In this document: positions 1-10,904 of the stretch, in pieces | How positions within the stretch are numbered: the first letter of the stretch is position 1 | Layout: each line of letters starts with the position of its first letter | NCBI GenBank assembly: GCA_030710605.1 | Contig: CP092874.1 | Location: 24,225,757 to 24,289,756 of the forward strand | From: Cordylochernes scorpioides | Taxonomy: Eukaryota; Arthropoda; Arachnida; Pseudoscorpiones; Chernetidae | Length of the DNA stretch: 64,000 bases | Direction: 5' to 3' | Notes under the pieces: generated by a model | Told to the model about the DNA's origin: nothing | The model's database searches: none | What the model saw: only the letters and a program-made list of their open reading frames with translations | Position numbers and translations under genes: made by a program

Positions 1-217
1 AACCAAGAATTACGTGACAGTAGTCCCTCGACAATACTGTCGTAGAGGTATTGCGTAGCTGGTCAACTGGTCACTTTCTTTGTTTGTTGATCAGTGGTAG
101 ATATCCTGGTTTATAGCACGGTTGATTAACTTGCTTAAATTTATTGTAATTGCTGGCGGGGCTTCTGTACGTATAGGAGGGTGTGAAAATGAAGCTGTAA
201 CTCTTGGTTAAATGCTT
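1..217. other. Left-edge sequence, no gene seen
   Basis: AT-rich lead-in to the satellite. I see no coding signal, RNA gene or recognisable mobile-element end here. Confidence 0.5.
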
Positions 218-2841
218 CTGTGTGTATACTTGTGGTGTACTTATAGTAACTCTCTTCTCACCATGGTTATCATGGCCTGGTACTACATGTGTAGACCTGT
301 GGTGTACTTACAGTACAAGCTGTCACAACCCTCTACCCACCATGTTATCATGGCCTGGTACTACATGTGTAGACATGTGGTGTACTTACAGTACAAGCTG
401 TCACAACCCTCTACCCACCATGTTATCATGGCCTGGTACTACATGTGTAGACATGTGGTGTACCTACAGTACAAGCTGTCACAACCCTCTACCCACCATG
501 TTATCATGGCCTGGTACTACGTGTGTAGACATCTGGTGTACCTACAGTACAAGCTGTCACAACCCTCTACCCACCATGTTATCATGGCCTGGTACTACAT
601 GTGTAGACATGTGGTGTACTTACAGTACAAGCTGTCACAACCCTCTACCCACCATGTTATCATGGCCTGGTACTACATGTGTTGACATGTGGTGTACTTA
701 CAGTACAAGCTGTCACAACCCTCTACCCACCATGTTATCATGGCCTGGTACTACATATGTAGACATGTGGTGTACTTACAGTACAAGCTGTCACAACCCT
801 CTACCCACCATGTTATCATGGCCTGGTACTACATATGTAGACATGTGGTGTACTTACAGTACAAGCTGTCACAACCCTCTACCCACCATGTTATCATGGC
901 CTGGTACTACATGTGTAGACATGTGGTGTACTTACAGTACAAGCTGTCACAACCCTCTACCCACCATGTTATCATGGCCTGGTACTACATATGTAGACAT
1001 GTGGTGTACTTACAGTACAAGCTGTCACAACCCTCTACCCACCATGTTATCATGGCCTGGTACTACATATGTAGACATGTGGTGTACTTACAGTACAAGC
1101 TGTCACAACCCTCTACCCACCATGTTATCATGGCCTGGTACTACATGTGTAGACATGTGGTGTACCTACAGTACAAGCTGTCACAACCCTCTACCCACCA
1201 TGTTATCATGGCCTGGTACTACATGTGTAGACATGTGGTGTACCTACAGTACAAGCTGTCACAACCCTCTACCCACCATGTTATCATGGCCTGGTACTAC
1301 ATGTGTAGACATGTGGTGTACTTACAGTACAACTTATAGACCCTCTACCCACCATGTTATCATGGCCTGGTACTACGTGTGTAGACATCTGGTGTACCTA
1401 CAGTACAAGCTGTCACAACCCTCTACCCACCATGTTATCATGGCCTGGTACTACATGTGTAGACATGTGGTGTACTTACAGTACAAGCTGTCACAACCCT
1501 CTACCCACCATGTTATCATGGCCTGGTACTACATGTGTAGACATGTGGTGTACTTACAGTACAAGCTGTCACAACCCTCTACCCACCATGATGGCCTGGT
1601 ACTACATGTGTAGACATCTGGTGTACCTACAGTACAAGCTGTCACAACCCTCTACCCACCATGATGGCCTGGTACTACATGTGTAGACATCTGGTGTACC
1701 TACAGTACAAGCTGTCACAACCCTCTACCCACCATGATGGCCTGGTACTACATGTGTAGACCTGTGGTGTACTTACAGTACAAGCTGTCACAACCCTCTA
1801 CCCACCATGTTATCATGGCCTGGTACTACATGTGTAGACATGTGGTGTACCTACAGTACAAGCTGTCACAACCCTCTACCCACCATGTTATCATGGCCTG
1901 GTACTACATGTGTAGACATGTGGTGTACTTACAGTACAACTTATAGACCCTCTACCCACCATGTTATCATGGCCTGGTACTACATGTGTAGACATCTGGT
2001 GTACCTACAGTACAAGCTGTCACAACCCTCTACCCACCATGATGGCCTGGTACTACATGTGTAAACATCTGGTGTACCTACAGTACAAGGTGTCACAACC
2101 CTCTACCCACCATGATGGCCTGGTACTACATGTGTAGACATCTGGTGTACCTACAGTACAAGCTGTCACAACCCTCTACCCACCATGATGGTCTGGTACT
2201 ACATGTGTAGACATGTGGTGTACTTACAGTACAAGCTGTCACAACCCTCTACCCACCATGTTATCATGGCCTGGTACTACATGTGTAGACATGTGGTGTA
2301 CTTACAGTACAAGCTGTCACAACCCTCTACCCACCATGTTATCATGGCCTGGTACTACATGTGTAGACATGTGGTGTACTTACAGTACAAGCTGTCACAA
2401 CCCTCTACCCACCATGTTATCATGGCCTGGTACTACATGTGTAGACATGTGGTGTACTTACAGTACAAGCTGTCACAACCCTCTACCCACCATGTTATCA
2501 TGGCCTGGTACTACATGTGTAGACATGTGGTGTACTTACAGTACAAGCTGTCACAACCCTCTACCCACCATGTTATCATGGCCTGGTACTACATGTGTAG
2601 ACATGTGGTGTACTTACAGTACAAGCTGTCACAACCCTCTACCCACCATGTTATCATGGCCTGGTACTACATGTGTAAACATGTGGTGTACTTACAGTAC
2701 AAGCTGTCACAACCCTCTACCCACCATGTTATCATGGCCTGGTACTACATGTGTAGACATGTGGTGTACTTACAGTACAAGCTGTCACAACCCTCTACCC
2801 ACCATGTTATCATGGCCTGGTACTACATGTGTAGACATGTG
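218..2841. repeat. 78-bp satellite array, left block (about 33 units)
   Basis: Tandem head-to-tail units of 78 bp, highly similar, each containing GTGTAGACATGTGGTG, a CTACCCACCATG block and ATCATGGCCTGG. A 73-bp variant lacks TTATC after CCACCATG (cluster about 1590-1740 and 2040-2190), and another has a short change at ACTTATAGACC (about 1330 and 1935). Because 78 is a multiple of three, long open frames run through the array; they are by-products of the period, not evidence of genes. The first, degenerate unit begins near 218. The last unit is interrupted at 2841 by the insertion that follows, and the array resumes at 5122. Confidence 0.97.
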
Positions 2842-2880
2842 ACAATGAAAAACACATTTATTGACAGCTTAGTCAATTGT
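2842..2880 (-). promoter_or_regulatory. 3'-terminal hairpin and poly(A) signal of the gag-only element
   Basis: Stem ATTGAC (2860-2865) pairs with GTCAAT (2872-2877) next to TTTATT (AATAAA on the element strand). The same hairpin type ends other non-LTR fragments at 10460, 23515 and 32392, so it is probably a 3' recognition element for reverse transcription. Function is inferred. Confidence 0.55.
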
Positions 2881-2967
2881 TACACTCCGGAGAGTTAGGC
2901 AGTTAAATATTTACAATTTAAATATTCCCATCAGGGGGTTCCCTTGCCAAGGGTAGTCTGGACTCTG

Positions 2968-5061
2968 TCAGGGGAGTAACATCCTCCTGAGCGCGTATAA
3001 GCCCTCACGTACAAAGGGATCTGAGTCCAGAGCGCGCTCAATTGCAGCACTGATGATTTCGGTGATAAGGTTTTTCTTCTGGGTGGAACAGGTCCTGAGG
3101 AGAGGCTCCCTGTCTTCGGGGTATATGACCGCATCCGTGATGTCACCCTCTGTGATCCCCAAATCAGTCATGGGCCCCGAGTAGCGTTCATTGCACAATT
3201 TATAGATTATATCAGCTGCTTCATCCCAGCGCTTCGACGTCAGATCCTCCTCCACTTGAAACAGTGGAGATGGAGATGTCGGCATATCCGGTGTCGTCGT
3301 ATCCCCATGGGGAGGGGGTGGTATTGGCCCATCAGGCCGAGGTGCAGGCAGTGGGGGTGTAGGTGCTGCGGCTGGTGTTTTCGTTAGCTCAGCTCTAACC
3401 TGACCAAGGACCTTATATAAATTAGAGGTGTGTCCGGGCTTCAGGTCCAGAATTTGACCGATCAGGCCGACGAGGGCGTCGCACTGCAGAGGCGACAGGA
3501 GGGGTCCCTTCCTCTGCGCCTTGGTCCTCGAGGAGAGGAGGTCCAGGACCTCCTCCCGCCCAAGACCAAGGGCGTCCGTCTTAGCGAATGACACGCTGGG
3601 GAGCCCCTCGATGAACGCATCGAGGTCGACTCTCGTTGCGTTTTTTGCCGATGACGTGGAGGACGCAAAGGTCTCCTCCACGATGGACATCTCCACGTCC
3701 GGTGTTGGGGCCGCAGGCTTGCGACTCCCAGGTGTTCGCAGGGACGGAGCAGGGGTCACTGGTGGAGGGGCCGGAGGCGTGTCCTCCAAAGGTAAGGCCG
3801 AAGGCGCTGGTAGTGATGGCTGGAGTGCAGCAGGTGGAAGGAGCGCAGCTAGGCTCGCGGGAGGCACGTCGGAGACCTCCATGGTTGAACTGGGGGACGC
3901 CGGAGGTGGAGGCCGGGCAGATGGCTGCTGAGGCAACCTGGGCGCAGTCGCTGGTGGGACGCTGGTGGGAGAGGTTGGAGTGGCCGGTCCAGGAGCGGTG
4001 GTTCGCGCTGCAAGCATGGGGCAGTTGGCCCTACGATGTCCTTGGCCACGGCACCTGGAACACCTAATCCCGGAGGACAGGTATGCGGGCCAGGCCTCGC
4101 CCTTGATTGAGATGTCGAGACGGGTGGGCAGCCTCTCGATGGTCATTCCCTCGCGGAGGATGATGAACGCCTCTCGGCGGCCGTCATTGTAGACATATGG
4201 GCCTGCCTTCATCAGCTTGGGGGCGATGGATGTTACTCGCCCGAAAGATGAAAGGGCGCTGATGACGGCTGCATCCCCCACGAAGAAGGGGAGGTTGCCC
4301 ACCGTGATTCTCTCCGCCCTCTTGCGGAACGGGAAGGCCCTGTGGAGAGTTCCCTCCACCTCGAGGCCCTCGTTGACGAGGCGCTCGGCCAGGCCTCTGT
4401 TGGCCAGTCCCACCAGGAAGTGACCGTTCATCTTGGTCATCTGGAAGACCTCCCTGGTCCCTCCGAGCATTCTATCAAGGGCCCTCATGTAGTGGTAGGG
4501 CTCCAGTTCAGGGCTGCGCTCTATATAGACGCAGTGGTCTTCTGTTGAGGACGCCTGCCGCGCTCTGGCCTCCGCGATATGCGCCCTTGTGGTCCTGACC
4601 TCCTCCGCCCGCGGTGCCCAACCCGTGGACGATCGCGGCCGGCGAGTGGCCCCTGCGCCTCTGGTGCCAGAGGAAGGTGCAGCCGCTGCAGGAGAACCCG
4701 GCGAGACGCGGCGCCTTTTCTTGGTTCTAACGGTGGTATAACCGTTGTTGGCGTCCATTTCTGCCATCTCGGAATCACCCCAGCTAAGGGAGGCCGGATT
4801 GGCTATTGTAGCGCTGTACGAGGCAGCAGTCAGCGGCGCCGTGACGTCATCACGCGCGGCGGCCAGATTTGCATCTCTAACGCCTGCCGGCGGATTTACA
4901 TACTCTTGATGTTCTGAGTTTTCTTTAGAGATTACTTTCTGAAATTCGTTTTTCTTTGATATTTTCCCACCAGTTGGAGATTGGATGCTGGGCCTTCCAG
5001 GCATTTGTCCAGCAGATCCTGGGCTCCCTGGTGATGCCGAATTTGGCATGTCTAGAGACAT
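2968..5061 (-). CDS. Gag-like ORF1 protein with CCHC zinc knuckle (non-LTR retroelement)
   Basis: Open frame of 697 codons from the ATG at 5061; an upstream ATG at 5184 lies in the satellite beyond the insertion border and is rejected as the start. Visible parts: Ser/Pro-rich N-terminus; a basic patch TKKRRR near residue 110; a conserved middle region containing ERITVGNLPFFVG, an RRM-like arrangement common in LINE ORF1 proteins; one zinc knuckle CSRCRGQGHRRANC (C-X2-C-X4-H-X4-C) near residues 333-346; a long Pro/Ala-rich linker; and a more ordered C-terminus. In related elements such proteins package the RNA and chaperone its nucleic acids. The frame is unbroken despite weak constraint expected on a dead copy, so the insertion is young or the ORF was selected. 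Codon use is GC-rich, unlike the AT-rich neighbours. Confidence 0.8.
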   Translation of the reverse strand: MSLDMPNSASPGSPGSAGQMPGRPSIQSPTGGKISKKNEFQKVISKENSEHQEYVNPPAGVRDANLAAARDDVTAPLTAASYSATIANPASLSWGDSEMAEMDANNGYTTVRTKKRRRVSPGSPAAAAPSSGTRGAGATRRPRSSTGWAPRAEEVRTTRAHIAEARARQASSTEDHCVYIERSPELEPYHYMRALDRMLGGTREVFQMTKMNGHFLVGLANRGLAERLVNEGLEVEGTLHRAFPFRKRAERITVGNLPFFVGDAAVISALSSFGRVTSIAPKLMKAGPYVYNDGRREAFIILREGMTIERLPTRLDISIKGEAWPAYLSSGIRCSRCRGQGHRRANCPMLAARTTAPGPATPTSPTSVPPATAPRLPQQPSARPPPPASPSSTMEVSDVPPASLAALLPPAALQPSLPAPSALPLEDTPPAPPPVTPAPSLRTPGSRKPAAPTPDVEMSIVEETFASSTSSAKNATRVDLDAFIEGLPSVSFAKTDALGLGREEVLDLLSSRTKAQRKGPLLSPLQCDALVGLIGQILDLKPGHTSNLYKVLGQVRAELTKTPAAAPTPPLPAPRPDGPIPPPPHGDTTTPDMPTSPSPLFQVEEDLTSKRWDEAADIIYKLCNERYSGPMTDLGITEGDITDAVIYPEDREPLLRTCSTQKKNLITEIISAAIERALDSDPFVREGLYALRRMLLP

Positions 5062-5121
5062 TTCATAGCTCGCCAGAGGCGAAAATCCCGGAGCTCGCGC
5101 GACGCGTGGCCGCACGGCCGG

Positions 5122-5590
5122 GTGTAGACATGTGGTGTACTTACAGTACAAGCTGTCACAACCCTCTACCCACCATGTTATCATGGCCTGGTACTACATG
5201 TGTAGACATGTGGTGTACTTACAGTACAAGCTGTCACAACCCTCTACCCACCATGTTATCATGGCCTGGTACTACATGTGTAGACATGTGGTGTACTTAC
5301 AGTACAAGCTGTCACAACCCTCTACCCACCATGTTATCATGGCCTGGTACAACATGTGTAGACATGTGGTGTACTTACAGTACAAGCTGTCACAACCCTC
5401 TACCCACCATGTTATCATGGCCTGGTACTACATGTGTAGACATGTGGTGTACTTACAGTACGAGCTGTCACAACCCTCTACCCACCATGTTATCATGGCC
5501 TGGTACTACATGTGTAGACATGTGGTGTACTTACAGTACAGGCTGTCACAACCCTCTACCCTCTAAGATGGCCTAGTACTACATTTGTTG
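5122..5590. repeat. 78-bp satellite array, right block (about 6 units)
   Basis: Continuation of the satellite after the 2.28-kb insertion, in the same phase and orientation. Units are nearly uniform until about 5560, where the last one decays (CCCTCTAAGATGGCC) and the array ends. Confidence 0.96.
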
Positions 5591-6665
5591 TACTTACAGT
5601 ACAAACTGTGTTTATACCTCCTTGTTAATGCGCCAGAATATTACAATGGCGTTCTTGGAACCCTCCCTACCAATCTCTACGAATCTACAAGATTCAATCT
5701 ACCCACATCTACCCAGTTTACCTCCAGTCGATAATTCTCGCGACCAAGTAGATCCTGCTAGAGTTCCGTAGTTTCAACACGACCCAATTCTCCCCGCGGA
5801 CACTGACCCAGCAAAGATAGAGGGTTGCGGAGGCTATTTCTGTGACTGTCGCAATTCTGACCACATTTGGGATGGGGGGTCATCCAACTTTTTAGGGGTC
5901 GCGGGGATATTCTGGGGGGTTTGGGGACCCACTCCCTTTTTTGGGGAGGGGGCGGTGACCCGGTCAGAGGTGTTGATCAGTTTGTATTGTTCTTTCTTTA
6001 CTTGGGGGGGTTGGCGGAGGAATTCAGTAAGGGCCGAGCGATGATGTCTTTTGCTGTAATGTAGGTTAGATCTGAGATTTGGTTGAATTTGTGTCTTGTT
6101 TTGCTAAACTCCCGGTTTACTGTGTTCACAATGTATCTCAGAGGATCTTGGTTCTTCTGTATGACCTAATTAAATCATTTTATTCTCGATCGAACGTTGT
6201 ACTGTACGTATTACATCCTAAACACGATGTGAGCCATCTCTGTCTTGAGTTCAATGTACCATCTTGGCGACAGTTAAACCAGTGAGTTCATTTAATTGGT
6301 CCACGAAGCGTGTCGGCGGGCGTCCAGGTATGTGTCGCCCAGACGTCTATCTATCCAGTCAGTATGATGTACTCCATGCGATGTGACCGAAGAATCTCAA
6401 ACAATTCCGTTGTACAAAAGTCGGTCATCTTCCGAAATCGATAGTTGAGATAGTGTCGATGTCGCTGTCCAAGGTATATGACATAGACAATTGACAATTT
6501 AAACAATTTTTTGGATTCTTCTAATCATTTGTTACAATGGTGTAAAAATATATAATAAAATAGTAAATAAAGGGTAGATAAAATGTAGGGGAATATATAT
6601 ATATAGTTGTGTATGTGTACAAATTTCTTCAGCAAGGAAGGCTTCCCCACTTTGAGAGAGCATAT
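5591..6665. other. Non-coding stretch with a G-rich block
   Basis: No convincing coding sequence. 5868-6022 is strongly G-rich on the plus strand, with G runs at 5895, 5903, 5914 and 5923. The rest is mixed-composition sequence grading into AT-rich DNA with TA repeats near 6595. At 6490-6525 is a degenerate copy of a LINE-type 3' tail (ATTGACAATTTAAACAA followed by GATTCTTCTAATC). Confidence 0.5.
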
Positions 6666-6852
6666 CTAACTACAAATGTACCAGAGCCCCGTTTGGTTTC
6701 TTGCACTCGCTGGTGGGGTTGACTTTGGCAAGAATCGGGGGCCATTGGAGCATTTTTTTTTTAAACAGAAAAAAGTGTCCAATGCGGGAATCGAACCTGG
6801 GTCGTAGTAGTCGAAAACCAAACGGTTTAACCAGCTTTCCACCGACCCCCAC
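6666..6852 (-). repeat. tRNA-derived SINE, copy 1
   Basis: The minus strand carries a Pol III split promoter: A box TGGTTAAACCG and B box GGTTCGATTCC in this family, here with the B-box region GAATCGAACCTGGGT on the plus strand. The head is followed by an A/T-rich spacer and a CCCCACCAGCGAGTGCAAG-like body. Six copies occur in the window. It is not a tRNA gene: no acceptor stem closes around the two boxes. Confidence 0.85.
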
Positions 6853-8250
6853 AAATATTATGAACTCTGTCGAATAATATATGTAAATCTGTTAATATTT
6901 AATTCTAAATTTTAGTTTATCTGTTTCCGTTGTTTCCTGTGTAATAGGCTTAAATACTTTAATATCGCGCGCCTTGATTATTAATAAATAAATAATAAAA
7001 ATGTTGTAAGGAAAGTAGAGAATTTGTTTTATGGATAAAAGTCGTGTTTGATAGTTTCGTTTTTTTATATATATATATATAGATGGCGTGGTTTTTGCTT
7101 TATAAAATGCGCTTGGTTGATGGAGAAGACATCAATACATACAGGATGGTAGATTGTTTGAATGACAGAGTTAGCATTTTGGTTTATGGTCCTTCATGGA
7201 CTGAGTGGGGATACAATGGGGGCTTGTTTTGTTTATGAATAGCGCTCTTTGTTGTTCATATCAGAGAAAATGGTATGTGGGGGTGTGGAATGTATGGAGA
7301 TAGGTGAGTCAAAGTTGTCCTTCCTTTCTCGACACTGTCAACAAATATATGTGAATATATTGTCACCAAATTAGCGCCCTCTATTTCTGAAAGACCCTTT
7401 ATCTTTAAAAATGGCGAAACCGCTGGAAGGGTTCACTAATGATGAGCCATGCCTTTCCTCTTTAATTATTATTTCAGTATAAGGGTTATATAAATAGATT
7501 TTCAATATATATGTCTGACAAAAATAGCGCGTAAAAGATATATTTTTTTATTTCATCTCAATTTGCAGGTGTTACATTCGAGCACAGCTCGCGAGTCACC
7601 TTGTCCAGATTATTTACACATGGCGAGTTGTAATGCTGGAATGGCCCCCCGAACCTTACAGGAGGGCAGTTGTTGGGTGTTTGGCTGTCAGCTAGCCATT
7701 GGGTCCAGGTCGTCGGATTCGGTGGCTGAGGTCACCTTGATTTTGAACAAATTCTTGTATAGTTGGATTTGATGATTTTTGAAATTGCGATTTTATTTTG
7801 CGAAATTAACGATTTTTAAAAGTAATTTGCCTTTCATTGTAAGAAGGTTTTGATAATTTCTAATAACTTTTCGCACAGTTCCCTGGTGTCAGAATGAGTA
7901 GTTTTCTTTTTTGCAGTTTCAGCGTAACTTGCCTTTTGTTTTTCAACAGTTGCTTCTTCTAAGATATATTTCTAAATTTCAGAAATATATATATATATGA
8001 ATGTGTTGTCACGTGACTTAATTCGTTGACGTGATTGGCTGGCTAGTTGTCTAGTTTGCGTATCTCTCCAGAAAAAAAAAAAAAAGAATAAATTACGTAT
8101 CCCTATTCGATAAAATAATCCCTTGTATCAACAACAACAAACAACAAAAACCTATATTAAGACACTATTGTCTTACAAGGGGATTCCCCTAAAAGGTTAT
8201 ATATGTACATGAGTGAGGAGGAAAAGCAATTTAGAGGGGAGGGGGAGCAA
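6853..8250. other. AT-rich non-coding stretch
   Basis: Contains a TA microsatellite (about 7066-7081), half of a palindromic MITE at 7409-7456 (ATGGC-GAAA ... GATGAGCCAT), and a moderately GC-rich island 7563-7772 with a 69-codon open frame preceded by TTTGCAG. That island could be an exon or an old repeat; nothing recognisable is encoded. Confidence 0.45.
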
Positions 8251-8697
8251 TCAGCCGTTGTCTGTGGAGTTGAGCACTTCCCTCATTTTATCAATCGCCT
8301 TGAAAAATTTAAAATATTTATAAACAGATGTTTTATCCAGCAGGAGAGTAGTAAAAATTTTATATACATGTTGTTCATTGTAGTGAGTTAGCCCCGAAAT
8401 TTCGCGAATTTCCAGTTTCTTTTCATGTAGGAATGGGCAATGGAATAGATAATGGACCAAATTGTCTTGGATGCCAACATTGCAGAAGTAGCAATTTAAA
8501 GGGTCGCTGTTCCAAAATCCCGGGATATCCTCGGGGAAAAATAGCCATAGAATCCTTTGATGGGCTATAAATCGTTTAATTTTCAAAGGGAGAAACCCTT
8601 GTATCAATATTAAGGTGAAAATATCAGGCTCTCTCCCAAGGGATAAGTTTATTTTCAAAAATTTTATTTCATATCTATCTATATAGCTTTCAGACAC
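8251..8697 (-). pseudogene. LINE reverse transcriptase C-terminal fragment
   Basis: A 148-codon open frame ending with a CYFCN...DNLVHYLFHCPF pattern, the Cys/His motif typical of the C-terminus of non-LTR retrotransposon polyproteins. No reverse transcriptase core is present upstream, so this is a 5'-truncated copy. Codon use is AT-rich like the surroundings. Clade cannot be assigned. Confidence 0.55.
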
Positions 8698-9047
8698 AAT
8701 TTGTGAATTAAAATTTTAAAAAAAGGAAACTTATCCCTTGACGTCTGATATTTTCACATTAATAACATATTCCTATGTAAAGATAATATTGTAACATGGT
8801 ATTTATTAATTTTATTTATGTAACATAGTATTTCTTAATTTTATTATTTTTTATTTAACAGAGTGGTCATTTTATGTTTTATATCTTGCGACTCTGTAAA
8901 TTTCCCTGGTGGCTTATCTTTTGTTTACCTTTGATAGTTTGTCCTTCCCTGAAATAAATTTTGTTTCCTCCTGAAGTTTTTGTCTTCCCTAATTTTCCAC
9001 GTGGCAATATAGATCATGATAATTATGGGGATTTACGACCATTCTAA

Positions 9048-9232
9048 GTACTTACAAAGTGGCAAAGTACCGTTTGGTTACTTGCACTCACTGGTGCGGC
9101 TGGATTTGTGCAATAATCGAGGCTCACTAAAGCTATTTATTAGTTGTAAAAATCTGCCCAATGCGGGATTCGAACCCGAGTCTTGTTTAGCGACAGTATT
9201 CATCACCCCATTTGTTATACTGAGAACGAGAA
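9048..9232 (-). repeat. tRNA-derived SINE, copy 2 (degenerate)
   Basis: Diverged member of the same SINE. It retains CCAATGCGGGATTCGAACCC (B box region on the complement) and the CCGTTTGGTTACTTGCACTC body, but the A-box side is eroded. Confidence 0.7.
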
Positions 9233-9345
9233 TAGTATAGAATAGCTTAAATACCATTTCTAAGATTCTACCCTTCAGTGTAGCATATAAAAGCAGAATG
9301 ATCCAATACCGTATTAGAGCTCTAAAGAAGCGGTCTGGTAGATTA

Positions 9346-9405
9346 AATTAGCGAAACTGCTAGAAGGGTTCACCACCTATGAGCCAAGCCTTTCCAATAT
9401 TTTTT
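9346..9405 (+). repeat. Half of a palindromic MITE (GCGGTTTCGCC family)
   Basis: Reads AGCGAAACTGCT ... GGGTTCACCACC ... ATGAGCCAAGCC. One half-unit of the family found as full palindromes at 12825, 46165, 48372, 49078 and 52025. The surrounding 8698-9047 and 9406-9504 hold no gene. Confidence 0.6.
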
Positions 9406-9504
9406 TTCATCGCAGTAAGGACAGTAGAAGTTTGATTTATGTCTGAAAAGAAACATTCGCGTCTTAATGTCTTCATTTGTTATATATAGATGACGCGTTA
9501 TTCA

Positions 9505-10350
9505 TTTGTATAACTGTAAATATGTAAATAGAAGTATGACTTGTAGTTCTCTTGTTGAAGGTGTGTTGACTCCCATGAAAGCTAGATAAATAAAGTTTTG
9601 TCAGTTAAAGAAATCTAACTTGTTGGTCTTATTAAACTGTAAAGTCAGGGATATGAACATGTAAGTAACATGATTTGTATAACTGTAAATATGTAAATAG
9701 AAGTATGACTTGTAGTTCTCTTGTTGAAGGTGTGTTGACTCCCATGAAAGCTAGATAAATAAAGTTTTGTCAGTTAAAGAAATCTAACTTGTTGGTCTTG
9801 TTGAATTGTAAAGTCAGGGATATGAACATGTAAGTAACATGATTTGTATAACTGTAAATATGTAAATAGAAGTATGACTTGTAGTTCTCTTGCTGAAGGT
9901 ATGTTGACTCCCATGAAAGCTAGATAAATAAAGTTTTGTCAGTTAAAGAAATCTAACTTGTTGGAATTGTTAAATTGTAAAGTCAGGGATATGAACATGT
10001 AAGTAACATGATTTGTATAACTGTAAATATGTAAATAGAAGTATGACTTGTAGTTCTCTTGCTGAAGGTATGTTGACTCCCATGAAAGCTAGATAAATAA
10101 AGTTTTGTCAGTTAAAGAAATCTAACTTGTTGGTCTTATTAAACTGTAAAGTCAGGGATATGAACATGTAAGTAACATGATTTGTATAACTGTAAATATG
10201 TAAATAGAAGTATGAGTTGTAGTTCTCTTGTTGAAGGTATGTTGACTCCCATGAAAGCTAGATAAATGAAGTTTTGTGTCAGTTAAAGAAACCTAACTTG
10301 TTGATATTGTTGAATTGTAAAGTCAGGGATATGAACATGTAAGTAACATG
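9505..10350. repeat. 169-bp tandem repeat (about 5 units)
   Basis: Units start with TGATTTGTATAACTGTAA at 9671, 9840, 10009 and 10178, a constant 169-bp spacing, with a partial unit on each side. Each carries AAAGCTAGATAAATAAAG, which includes AATAAA on the plus strand, so every unit has a potential polyadenylation signal. Units differ by few substitutions. The period is close to one nucleosome repeat. Confidence 0.95.
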
Positions 10351-10435
10351 AGTAAATGTGCAAATTTGTTGATAAATTAATAGCGCCTTCTATATGTTAA
10401 AAATGGAAAGATTCCTTTTACCTATATTTTGACGG

Positions 10436-10560
10436 ATAATTGACAATTAAACAACTTTATTGACATCTCGTCAATCTTTACACTCAAAGGGAGTTATAAG
10501 GTAATAATAATGGTAGGAATGAAGAGAGATATATACAATCGACGTAGCCCTCTCCGAGGG
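10436..10560 (-). mobile_element. Truncated non-LTR 3' end
   Basis: TTGACAATTAAACAACTT followed by the hairpin ATTGACATCTCGTCAAT (10460-10476) and AATAAA on the complement: the same 3' end as the gag-only element at 2842 and the fragments at 23503 and 32380. Nothing coding is attached. Confidence 0.55.
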
Positions 10561-10904
10561 CACATCTGGATCAGGAGCTTAAAGCCGTCTTGAATCTAGA
10601 CAGATCCCTGCCATTTGGGGAGTTCATGTTCGGAACATGTTTGATGATAATGTCGAAGAATTTGTTAAGAAGAATCATATTTAGTATTATACGGATTCTC
10701 CAAGCACGGAAATGTAGGGTAAATGCAGGAATAACAGTAATAACAACAACAAAAGTCCCTGTTATGACCCTTTGGTCTTATACAACTTCTCCAAGTAGAA
10801 GAGGGTTTATACAGTAGTTACAATAATCAGCAATGTTATTTACAATGTGTCAAGGGGGATATTTTGACGGGATGTCAATAAAACTGTGTTATTTGTCATT
10901 TGTC

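Larger units (their letters stand above)
2842..5121 (-). mobile_element. GC-rich gag-only non-LTR retroelement inserted in the satellite
   Basis: A 2.28-kb insertion, far richer in GC than its surroundings. It is bounded by a 13-bp direct repeat of satellite sequence, GTGTAGACATGTG, at 2829-2841 and 5122-5134, read as a target-site duplication. On the minus strand the element starts in GC-rich leader, carries one long gag-like ORF and ends with an AATAAA signal (complement of 2857-2862) about 16 nt from the 3' junction. There are no LTRs and no reverse transcriptase. It may be the ORF1 half of a two-ORF LINE (the R1-like LINE at 20815-23160 is similarly GC-rich), an internally deleted copy, or a genuine gag-only element. 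The insertion is certain; the family is inferred. Confidence 0.85.

Noticed and set aside
218..2841. CRISPR array
   Set aside because: There are no unique spacers between repeats, and the sequence is eukaryotic; it is a head-to-tail satellite.
204..2898. Several long open frames of 70-469 codons in the 78-bp array
   Set aside because: The period is a multiple of three, more than one frame is open, and 73-bp variants shift the frame; there is no domain or start context. They are satellite artefacts.
4956..5576. 206-codon plus-strand frame spanning the gag element border and satellite
   Set aside because: It runs antisense to the gag ORF and then through the satellite; it crosses the insertion border and has no known domain.
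5867..6064. 65-codon Gly-rich frame in the G-rich block
   Set aside because: Composition artefact of G runs with no conservation evidence.
6750..6852. tRNA gene on the minus strand (and similar at 32240, 47750, 50950)
   Set aside because: A and B boxes are present but no acceptor stem or anticodon arm closes; several copies share the same 3' body, so these are SINE heads.
7563..7772. Possible host exon (69 codons, preceded by TTTGCAG)
   Set aside because: Short, no domain, no donor/acceptor pair that I can link to another exon. Kept only as an island of higher GC.
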